A stretch of DNA of 43,473 nucleotides, from positions 1-43,473 of the forward strand of contig CAZOER010000007.1 in the NCBI GenBank assembly GCA_964578905.1, read 5' to 3'. Source of the stretch: CAZVBV01 sp964578905 (GTDB taxonomy: Bacteria > Patescibacteriota > Gracilibacteria > UBA4473). Position numbers and translations under genes: made by a program. Below, piece after piece: positions 31,633 through 38,524 of this stretch. The notes under the pieces were generated by a model. The model saw nothing but the letters and a program-made list of their open reading frames with translations, made no database searches and was not told the origin of the DNA. Each line of letters begins with the position of its first letter. The stretch's first letter is position 1.

Positions 31633-32835
31633 ATGACAGCAAAAAAAGACGCAGGAGCAGGTAAATTCCAAGCACGAATTCAGAAGTTTCCAAAGGAAGT
31701 ACAAAATCTTATTCAGAAAGGGAAAGAACAAAAATTCATTACAGAGCAGGAATTGATGAAAGTCGTTCCAAACATTGAAGAGAACTTGATTCTCTTGGAT
31801 GAACTCTACGAATTATTCCTTGATTTGGATGTCGAAGTTATCGATGTTCGAGAAGAAAAAATTTGGAAAGAACAACAGGTTAAAAAAGAAAAAGCAGCCG
31901 CTGAAGAAGAAAAGCCAGTAGCGGTAAAAGTTGTTGGTGCGGATAAAGATGATGATGACGATGACGAAGAAGAAAAAGAAGAGGAAGAAGAACCAAAGAC
32001 AGTGGATCTTTCAGAAATTTCGGGAGATTCTGTGCGAATGTACTTGAATGAAATCGGAAGAATTCCTTTGCTCAAAGCGGAAGAAGAAGTATCTCTTGCG
32101 AAACGAATCGAGATGGGGGACTTGTCTGCGAAACAAAAACTCGCGGAATCAAATCTCCGACTTGTTGTGTCCATTGCGAAACGATACATCGGACGAGGAT
32201 TACCATTCCTTGATCTCATGCAGGAAGGGAACTTTGGTTTGCTTCGTGCGGTTGAAAAATTCGATTACCGAAAAGGATTTAAATTCTCTACCTATGCAAC
32301 ATGGTGGATTCGTCAGGCTATTACGCGTGCTATCGCGGATCAAGCCCGAACGATTAGAATTCCAGTGCACATGGTCGAGACGATCAACAAATTGCGATAT
32401 ACGCAACGACGTCTCCAACAAGAACTTGGACGAGAACCACTGCCAGAAGAGTTAGCGGCAGAAATGGATCTCGAAATTAAAAAAGTGAATTACATCCTCA
32501 AAATTTCTCAGGACATCGTTTCTCTTGAAGCGCCTGTGGGAACAGAGGAAGACTCGAAACTATCAGACTTCATCGAGGACGAAGCGGCCGTTTCACCGTT
32601 TGAAACAGCGCACAGAAAGATGATCAAGGAAAACATTGGAGGGCTCCTTGAATATCTCTCGGCGCGAGAACAAAAGATTATCAAAATGCGATTTGGAATT
32701 GAGGATGGGATTCCTCATACACTCGAGGAAGTTGGACGAGAGTTCAACGTGACGCGAGAACGAATCCGACAGATTGAGGGGAAGGTATTGGAAAAACTCC
32801 GAGATCACCCAATGTCTGTAAAAATTGCTTCTTGA
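31633..32835 (+). CDS. rpoD: Primary sigma factor RpoD (sigma-70)
   Basis: Directs RNA polymerase to the -10/-35 promoters seen across this window. 400 aa. Region 1.1-like head (about 10-70), an acidic linker with a run of Asp/Glu (about 105-125), region 1.2 (SVRMYLNEIGRIPLLKAEEE), region 2 (NLRLVVSIAKRYIGRGLPFLDLMQEGNFGLL and FKFSTYATWWIRQAI for 2.3-2.4), IRIPVHMVE at the start of region 3, and region 4.2 with the helix-turn-helix (TLEEVGREFNVTRERIRQIE). The large non-conserved insertion of proteobacterial RpoD is absent. Nine bases after pheS, so co-transcribed. Confidence 0.97.
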   Translation: MTAKKDAGAGKFQARIQKFPKEVQNLIQKGKEQKFITEQELMKVVPNIEENLILLDELYELFLDLDVEVIDVREEKIWKEQQVKKEKAAAEEEKPVAVKVVGADKDDDDDDEEEKEEEEEPKTVDLSEISGDSVRMYLNEIGRIPLLKAEEEVSLAKRIEMGDLSAKQKLAESNLRLVVSIAKRYIGRGLPFLDLMQEGNFGLLRAVEKFDYRKGFKFSTYATWWIRQAITRAIADQARTIRIPVHMVETINKLRYTQRRLQQELGREPLPEELAAEMDLEIKKVNYILKISQDIVSLEAPVGTEEDSKLSDFIEDEAAVSPFETAHRKMIKENIGGLLEYLSAREQKIIKMRFGIEDGIPHTLEEVGREFNVTRERIRQIEGKVLEKLRDHPMSVKIAS

Positions 32836-32878
32836 TTTTTTTCTTAAAAAACTTACCCTCCCTTCACAAAATTTCACC

Positions 32879-33373
32879 ATGGCAAAAAAAGATATCACCG
32901 AACCGGCAAAAAAAGTTCTCGTTACCAAAGAAGGACTTAAGAAACTTGAGGAAGAGCTCAAACATCTTATAGGCGTACGACGAAAAGAAATTGCAGACAG
33001 GCTCGCTGAAGCAATCTCATACGGGGATTTGTCTGAGAACTCCGAGTACGATGAAGCGAAAAACGAACAAGCATTCTTGGAACTTCGTGTGAAAGAACTC
33101 GAAGATCAAATCAAATTTGCTGAGATTATTAAAGAATCACAAGCGGTTGAAAAAGGAGTTATCCAAATTGGATCAACAGTAAAACTCAAACATCCAAACG
33201 GAGAAGAACACGAATACACAATCGTGGGATCTACAGAATCTGATCCAATGATGCACAAGATTTCAAACGAATCTCCAGTAGGAGAGGCGGTTATTGGAAA
33301 GAAAGCCAAAGATAAAGTGGATGTGGTAGCGCCAAACGGAAAATTCAAATACGAGATTTTGAAGGTTTCGTAA
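32879..33373 (+). CDS. greA: Transcript cleavage factor GreA
   Basis: Rescues stalled RNA polymerase by stimulating RNA cleavage. 164 aa. The N-terminal coiled coil holds the tip acidic motif (GDLSENSEYDEAKNEQ, near residues 48-63), and the C-terminal FKBP-like domain shows ISNESPVGEAVIGKKAKDKV. The ATG at 32879 gives MAKKDITEPAKK; the longer frame from 32825 would overlap the end of rpoD and adds non-family residues. Third gene of pheS-rpoD-greA; a paired hairpin follows about 25 bases after the stop and may end the transcript. Confidence 0.95.
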   Translation: MAKKDITEPAKKVLVTKEGLKKLEEELKHLIGVRRKEIADRLAEAISYGDLSENSEYDEAKNEQAFLELRVKELEDQIKFAEIIKESQAVEKGVIQIGSTVKLKHPNGEEHEYTIVGSTESDPMMHKISNESPVGEAVIGKKAKDKVDVVAPNGKFKYEILKVS

Positions 33374-33394
33374 GGAAAATAAAACAAATATTCC

Positions 33395-33467
33395 CTCATC
33401 CTTTAGATTGACTAAAGGATCCAAGCAAAAGGATCTCTGGATCCTCTAATTAAATTAGAGGATGAGG
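33395..33467. repeat. Paired-hairpin repeat R5 (variant arms)
   Basis: Left hairpin ATCCTTTAG-5-CTAAAGGAT (33398-33420), right hairpin ATCCTCTAAT-3-ATTAGAGGAT (33441-33463). Flanks are CTC and GAG instead of GTC and GAC. The inner stems share no sequence with R1-R4 beyond ATCC/GGAT, yet are perfectly paired. Confidence 0.85.
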
Positions 33468-33501
33468 AGGCATTTTTTATGAGTACAAGTTTTTAGAGAG
33501 G

Positions 33502-33530
33502 ATGACGGTATCTCTTTTTTACATTACAAT
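33502..33530 (+). promoter_or_regulatory. Promoter, ATGACG-17-TACAAT
   Basis: ATGACG at 33502-33507 (inside a GAGGATGACG word like the right ends of the repeats) and TACAAT at 33525-33530. The -10 ends eight bases before the ATG at 33539. Confidence 0.5.
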
Positions 33531-33538
33531 TTTTGTGT

Positions 33539-33970
33539 ATGGATAATTTGCGTTCAGTAGCAGCAACCATCGTTTCTCATGAGGACAAGTACCTCATCGT
33601 GAAGAAACCTCGCAAAGATCATGCGTGGCAATTCCCGCAAGGAGGTGTGGAGGACGGAGAATCGCTTCTAGAGGGTGCAAAGCGGGAATTGAGGGAAGAA
33701 TGCGGAGAATCACTCAATGTTGCATTCAACAAAGAATCAGTGGGGGAGTATTCCTATTTGTTCCCCGAAGACTTTGTTCGACATTGTGATGGGAAGAAAC
33801 CAAAGCATTGCGGAGCAAAGGTGACGTTCTTCCGTGCAGAATTTCTTCATGGCGATATCGAACTTGAAGTAGCGGAACTTGAAGATTACAAATGGGTAAC
33901 CAAAGAAGCGTTGGGTGATTATTTTGAAGGAGAGTATTTAGGGAAAGTTATGGAATTACTTCCACGTTAA
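33539..33970 (+). CDS. Nudix hydrolase
   Basis: 143 aa. The Nudix box is complete: GGVEDGESLLEGAKRELREE then CGE (about residues 35-57), following WQFPQ, a head typical of RppH-like and (di)nucleoside polyphosphate hydrolases. The exact substrate (RNA 5' end, Ap4A or a dNTP) cannot be decided here. A CDGKKPKHCG insertion near 82-91 carries two Cys. The ATG at 33539 is chosen because TACAAT ends eight bases before it. Its last 15 bases overlap the convergent tilS gene. Confidence 0.9.
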   Translation: MDNLRSVAATIVSHEDKYLIVKKPRKDHAWQFPQGGVEDGESLLEGAKRELREECGESLNVAFNKESVGEYSYLFPEDFVRHCDGKKPKHCGAKVTFFRAEFLHGDIELEVAELEDYKWVTKEALGDYFEGEYLGKVMELLPR

Positions 33971-34846
33971 TTTTTGAGACACAATCTTCAGAGGTGTTCC
34001 TCCAATGCTTTTAATAGAGTTTCCTTTCGGACTTCCGCAAATCCATTTAAGACAGTCATCGACTTCAGAAGAGCTCGGCGTTTTACTGGCGATATGACGG
34101 AGGAATTCTTTTTGGAGCGTTGGATGGAGTTCCAGGAATACTTCCAGTGCTATGTTTTTACTCTGCAAGTGTCGTTTCATTTCTAACTGCACAAACTTGG
34201 CCGTTTCCGAAAAAATCTCGGCTTCGGTTACGAAGACCTTTTCTAAGTTTGGCGTAATCTTCCGCAGATGGGGCACGACCTTGTGTCGGATGAGATTGCG
34301 CTCAAATTCAGTATCGTTATTCGATTTGTCCTGCACGAATTTTAGTTTGTGCTTCTTTGCATACGCTTCAATCTCGCTTTTTGGAACATTCCAAAACGGC
34401 TTTGTCGAAATATCAAAAGGGGAGAGTCCCGCCAGTCCCGTGCCTTTTGTTAACCGGAAAATCATCGTCTCCACGAGATCGGTGGCATGATGGGCAGTGA
34501 GAATTCGTTTCGCTTTGAAGTGTTTACTCGCGAGTTGAGATCGATGATTTCGTTCATCTCGCCATGATTTTTCTTTGTTTTTTTCGGGAACCGTGTCGAG
34601 CTTGTCGCCATAAAAAGCGATCTTTTTCTCTGAACACATTTTTTGTACAAACTCACAATCTTTCTTCGATTGTGTTCGCGTTCCGTGATCAAGGTGAAAG
34701 ACCGCAAGGTGCTTGGGGTTTACGGTTCTCTGTGCTACTTCAAAAAGAACCATCGAATCAACCCCTCCCGAAATAGCGAGCAAAATCTTCCGTTCAGCGA
34801 GGTTCTCTTGCGTGAGGAATTCGACAAAGATTTTTTCAAGACTCAT
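33956..34846 (-). CDS. tilS: tRNA(Ile)-lysidine synthase TilS
   Basis: Converts C34 of the CAU-anticodon tRNA-Ile to lysidine so that it reads AUA. 296 aa. N-type ATP pyrophosphatase P-loop SGGVDSM near residues 25-31, FHLDHGTR near 50-57, TAHHATDLVETMIFRLTKGTG (the HHxxD motif), and DKSNNDTEFERNLIRH. The C-terminal domains are reduced compared with the E. coli enzyme, as in several minimal genomes. It starts immediately after the stop of the Cys-rich gene with no gap, in the dut-Cys-rich-tilS run. Confidence 0.94.
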   Translation of the reverse strand: MSLEKIFVEFLTQENLAERKILLAISGGVDSMVLFEVAQRTVNPKHLAVFHLDHGTRTQSKKDCEFVQKMCSEKKIAFYGDKLDTVPEKNKEKSWRDERNHRSQLASKHFKAKRILTAHHATDLVETMIFRLTKGTGLAGLSPFDISTKPFWNVPKSEIEAYAKKHKLKFVQDKSNNDTEFERNLIRHKVVPHLRKITPNLEKVFVTEAEIFSETAKFVQLEMKRHLQSKNIALEVFLELHPTLQKEFLRHIASKTPSSSEVDDCLKWICGSPKGNSIKSIGGTPLKIVSQKLTWK

Positions 34847-36490
34847 CTAGTGGACTTCGTTTAAGTAGCACTTCTCACAATACACTTTTTCTGGTCTTTT
34901 GGGATCGAAAGAAGTTTGAATTTTTACACTGCACTTATCGCAATCTCGCTCCCAGAGTTTCCGCGGATTTCGGAGTTCCATTCTCTTTACGTGACGACAA
35001 TCGAAACATTCAGAAGGAAGGGGAATATTAATTCGACGATGAATCTTGAGTTCTTGTTTCTGAATCTGATAGTTTTTAGAGCACGTTGTACACGCGAGCG
35101 TCTCATCACAGATCCCATCAGAGAGATTCTCAATAGTGTCAGGAATCTGCGCGGTGGCAGTTTTATAATCTTTTTTTCCTTCATCAAGCCATTTGTATCC
35201 ACGGGAAACGGCTTCCTCCTTCGTTAATGGAAAATACTCTTGCACAATCGCTTCGTTGTACGCAAATGGAGATATATTGCTCGGGAAAAAGGCTCCCCAT
35301 TCATTATTATTTTTCATGCTCTGGATGATCTGTTCACGAAGAGCAAAGTATTCCTCCTTTGAATATTGTTTATTTAAAATACAGTACTGCGTATTTCGCA
35401 GTCCATTACAACCGAGTAGATCGTGAGAGCTGTAACAAAACTCACAATAGGCAATATCCGAACATTGATTGATGTTGTGGGAAGAGATGACATTCTCGGT
35501 ATTCCCAATAGCTTGGCAGTTATAACAGAAACTGGAATGGGCTCCGGTAAAAGAAATATCGTAACAATTAAATTCCTCGTAAGCGGTGTAGAGATATTTA
35601 GAATCCTCACACTTTTTCGCATCGAAACACTGATAGCAATTTTTTGATTCGTACAGGTGATTTCCGTGCACGTTTTCATTTTTCACTCCAAAGAGGGGCG
35701 GAAACACACATTCTTCTTTTTTTAACTTCTCAAGCCACTTCTTCCCATCTCCGAGTGTCTTTGTACTAAAGGGCTGAACCTTTTTTAATTTCTCAAAATA
35801 CTCCTCCTTACTGTACGGTTTATTCATGAAATAAAACTGCTTATTCCTTAAATTGGTACATCCAAAACAATTGATGCATCCACGGCAGTCGTGAAGGAAA
35901 TAACTTTCATTACAGTTGGCCGATTCTGTCGAAAAATGAACGTCATAACAATCGACACAATCGACGCAGTTCGAACACCATTCACATCGGAAAGTATAGA
36001 GATTGTCGATGCAGTCCTTGCAGTCCCAGACAATGTGTCCATACATACAATCCTCATTCCGCACGCACCCAAAGACAAGGTAACAATTCTTTGCAAGCCA
36101 AGCGAAGTTCGAATATTTAGATTTTTCAGAGAGAAGATTGAAGGTCGAAAATCGAGGCACTTTTTTCGCTAATGCGTCATATTGTTCAAAGAAAGATTTC
36201 TCAGGATCAAAATTAAGAGTGTAATCGGAAATATTCCAATCATCGCCCCACCAATAATCATTGTCATAGACAGGAAATGGCTGATCAGTGTTATACATCG
36301 TAACAATTGATTTCCCCGTTGCATCACATTTTCGCGAATACAAACTTCGAAAATTCCGGAAAGAAATCCGTCGTCGTTGTCGTTCGCTCGGGCAAAGAGT
36401 CGGAAGGGAAATTCCCATCTTCTCATAAAATTTCACATCCTCATCGGTGATTTCAAATGGTTTGCCGGAAACGGCACATGTTTTTTCCAT
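34847..36490 (-). CDS. Cys-rich protein of unknown function, Patescibacteria type
   Basis: 547 aa with 39 cysteines. It belongs to a group I recognise only from Patescibacteria genomes, sometimes given meaningless names: the N-terminus has CAVSGKPFEITDEDVKFYEK, PTLCPSERQRRRISFRN, a CDATGK motif and DQPFPVYDNDYWWGDDWN. The middle (about 150-400) is a long run of C-x(2)-C pairs that could form a Cys-lined beta-helix, and contains a repeated module: CTNLRNKQFYFMNKPYSKEEYF and CNGLRNTQYCILNKQYSKEEYF. The last ~90 residues hold zinc-ribbon-like pairs (CTTC, CFDC, CDKC, CEKC). Start chosen at MEKTC; the longer frame would run into dut. One base separates it from the dut stop; tilS follows at once. 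Probably a metal-loaded soluble protein; role unknown. Confidence 0.85.
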   Translation of the reverse strand: MEKTCAVSGKPFEITDEDVKFYEKMGISLPTLCPSERQRRRISFRNFRSLYSRKCDATGKSIVTMYNTDQPFPVYDNDYWWGDDWNISDYTLNFDPEKSFFEQYDALAKKVPRFSTFNLLSEKSKYSNFAWLAKNCYLVFGCVRNEDCMYGHIVWDCKDCIDNLYTFRCEWCSNCVDCVDCYDVHFSTESANCNESYFLHDCRGCINCFGCTNLRNKQFYFMNKPYSKEEYFEKLKKVQPFSTKTLGDGKKWLEKLKKEECVFPPLFGVKNENVHGNHLYESKNCYQCFDAKKCEDSKYLYTAYEEFNCYDISFTGAHSSFCYNCQAIGNTENVISSHNINQCSDIAYCEFCYSSHDLLGCNGLRNTQYCILNKQYSKEEYFALREQIIQSMKNNNEWGAFFPSNISPFAYNEAIVQEYFPLTKEEAVSRGYKWLDEGKKDYKTATAQIPDTIENLSDGICDETLACTTCSKNYQIQKQELKIHRRINIPLPSECFDCRHVKRMELRNPRKLWERDCDKCSVKIQTSFDPKRPEKVYCEKCYLNEVH

Positions 36491-36491
36491 A

Positions 36492-36920
36492 TTAATCAGT
36501 TGATCCAAATCCGCCTCGAGAAATCTCACCTGGGGTATGCACCTCATCAAGCTCGACTTGCTCAGCTTTTACAAAAAGTCCTTGAGCGATTCGTTCGCCT
36601 TTTTCTACGGTTACAGGTTCATTTGAGAAATTAAGCACTTGAATCAGGATTTCGTCTTTTTCTCCGTGATAGTCTTGGTCAATGAGTCCGACAGAGTGAG
36701 GGAAAACAAGAGATTTCTTCCTCGGAGTCGAACTTCTCGGCAAAATAAGGAGAGCGAGATTCTCAGGACATTTCACAATCACGTTCCCAGAAACGAATCC
36801 TATTTCATGTGGTTGAATCACGATTTCTTTTCTCGCGAGAAAATCAAACGCAAAGCTGCCTTTGGTTTCGTATTTCGGCAAAGGCAAAGACTCATCGATA
36901 CGGAAAATTTCTACTTTCAT
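36492..36920 (-). CDS. dut: dUTP diphosphatase
   Basis: Hydrolyses dUTP to dUMP, keeping uracil out of DNA. 142 aa, trimeric dUTPase type. Motif 1 near FAFDFLA, motif 2 LLILPRSSTPRKKSL, motif 3 GLIDQDYHGEKDEI, motif 4 ERIAQGLF, and the C-terminal Gly-rich motif 5 GGFGSTD. An in-frame GTG lies just upstream, but TATACT ends eight bases before the ATG at 36920, so that start is used. First gene of dut-Cys-rich-tilS. Confidence 0.94.
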   Translation of the reverse strand: MKVEIFRIDESLPLPKYETKGSFAFDFLARKEIVIQPHEIGFVSGNVIVKCPENLALLILPRSSTPRKKSLVFPHSVGLIDQDYHGEKDEILIQVLNFSNEPVTVEKGERIAQGLFVKAEQVELDEVHTPGEISRGGFGSTD

Positions 36921-36928
36921 CACCTTCT

Positions 36929-36934
36929 AGTATA
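36929..36934 (-). promoter_or_regulatory. -10 box of dut (TATACT)
   Basis: Complement reads TATACT, ending eight bases before the dut ATG; leaderless spacing. Confidence 0.5.
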
Positions 36935-36956
36935 GCGGAAAAAAACCAATTTTCAA

Positions 36957-36984
36957 TTGCTCAAACTGGCTATTTTGTCATACT
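36957..36984 (+). promoter_or_regulatory. Promoter, TTGCTC-16-CATACT
   Basis: TTGCTC at 36957-36962 and CATACT at 36979-36984, ending seven bases before the ATG at 36992. Would drive the 7TM/ATP-grasp unit. Confidence 0.4.
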
Positions 36985-36991
36985 TCCGGCG

Positions 36992-38521
36992 ATGAAAAAA
37001 TTATTGCTCCTGCTTGCATTCCTTGTTTCAACGACATTCGCTCAAGACGCTGATGTGGCGCCGATGTCTATCGTTGCAGATGATCAAATTCAACTATTTG
37101 AAGAAGATCATATCCAACCAATTATATCAGCCGATGAATTTGTGGGGATCGGTACACGAGCCCTCTTTGATGCTTCTCAAACCAAGAAAATGGCCCCTGT
37201 GGAAGGGATGCCCGTTTATTCATGGGAATTTGGAGATGATAGTCGAATGCAGTGGGGAGAAAAGATCACGCATACGTATTCTCATCCTGGGAAATACACA
37301 GCAACGCTGTACGTCCGACAAGGAAAGAATCGAGAATCGATTACGCAGGACGTAACTATTTATGATACGAAAGGAATTCTCGTCTCTGAACCGGATTCAG
37401 GATATGAGCAAGTTGTGGCCCAAGCCGGTGAACATGGGATTTGGCTTGAAAATATTATCTACGAACGATCAGCGACAGGATTCTCATCAGAGGAAGAATT
37501 TATTCGTCGAATACAGGAACATATTGATTTTGTGCAGGAATCGAAACTTATTGTCTTTCACACAAAATCAGTTTCAGGACTGCAGAGTTTTGCGCAGTTT
37601 TGGCAGAAATTTTCAGAAGAAAAGAAGTTTGATCTCAAAGACAAACTCTGGGTTCAAATGTCAGACGGATCCATTGATCAAATAGGGAAGCTGGTTCAGC
37701 CACTCTTCTCAATTCTAAAACCGAACTTCATTCTCCTCACACGGACAGAGTCTTTTAACCCGATCTTCGAACAAGTCGATTCAGGGGATGTTATTGAGAA
37801 ACTGAAATCGCGAGGACTCGAATTTCGGATCATCGATCAACGAAGTTCAACGTCTCCATTGCTTGTGTTCTCAAATCTGACAACCTACTTTGTAGCGAAC
37901 GGAATTTCACAAAACGTTATTTACATCCTTTTGGCAGTGCCTTTTATCGTATTCGTGATTGCGTTCCTCAGACAGTTTGTGGGAATCTCCACGTTCGGGG
38001 TTTATGCGCCGTTGATGTTGGCATTGAGTTTCTTGGTGCTGGGATTGCAATTTGGATTCCTAGTCTTCCTTGTGGTGATGATGGTGAGTTATCTAATTCG
38101 ACTGTTCTTTGAGCGTGTGGAACTGCTCTATATTCCGAAGGTGAGTTTGCTCCTCAGTGTGCTTTCGCTTTCCTTCTTCTTGGTGTTAGGACTCGCGGTG
38201 CATTTCAAATCTCCAGTGAACCTCACCTTGGCTATCTTCCCGATGCTCGTGATGGCGACGCTCTCTGAGAAATTTCTCTCAGCGCAGTCTATGGCTGGTA
38301 TTCGGTCAGCGCTTATTACAGCAGGAGAGACAGTGATTGTGGCGCTTTTGGGATATACGCTTGTGACATGGTCATGGTTAGAAGGAACAATTCTTTCGAT
38401 GCCAGAGCTGATTCTTTTACCGATTCTAGGAATTATATGGTTGGGACGATTTACTGGTTTGCGATTGACGGAATACTTTAAGTTCCGAACGCTTTTTCAC
38501 GAAGAAACAAACGAAGAATAA
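36992..38521 (+). CDS. Secreted PKD domain plus 7TM protein (7TM_transglut-like)
   Basis: 509 aa. A signal peptide (about 1-18, LLLLLAFLVSTTFAQ) is followed by a PKD-type beta-sandwich (about 45-125: VYSWEFGDDSRMQWGE then HTYSHPGKYTATLYV), an alpha/beta region of unknown type (about 130-300), and seven hydrophobic helices (about 305-500). The membrane part, with FLRQFVGISTFGVYAPLMLA, matches the 7TM domain that elsewhere follows an inactive transglutaminase and stands next to a RimK-related ATP-grasp. Here the transglutaminase seems replaced by PKD plus the alpha/beta region. The longer frame from 36809 runs into dut and has no signal peptide. The ATP-grasp fusion gene starts three bases after its stop, so they form one unit. 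Confidence 0.85.
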   Translation: MKKLLLLLAFLVSTTFAQDADVAPMSIVADDQIQLFEEDHIQPIISADEFVGIGTRALFDASQTKKMAPVEGMPVYSWEFGDDSRMQWGEKITHTYSHPGKYTATLYVRQGKNRESITQDVTIYDTKGILVSEPDSGYEQVVAQAGEHGIWLENIIYERSATGFSSEEEFIRRIQEHIDFVQESKLIVFHTKSVSGLQSFAQFWQKFSEEKKFDLKDKLWVQMSDGSIDQIGKLVQPLFSILKPNFILLTRTESFNPIFEQVDSGDVIEKLKSRGLEFRIIDQRSSTSPLLVFSNLTTYFVANGISQNVIYILLAVPFIVFVIAFLRQFVGISTFGVYAPLMLALSFLVLGLQFGFLVFLVVMMVSYLIRLFFERVELLYIPKVSLLLSVLSLSFFLVLGLAVHFKSPVNLTLAIFPMLVMATLSEKFLSAQSMAGIRSALITAGETVIVALLGYTLVTWSWLEGTILSMPELILLPILGIIWLGRFTGLRLTEYFKFRTLFHEETNEE

Positions 38522-38524
38522 ACA

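Noticed and set aside
36809..36991. Longer N-terminus for the PKD-7TM protein
   Set aside because: It overlaps dut on the other strand and would bury the obvious signal peptide starting at 36992.
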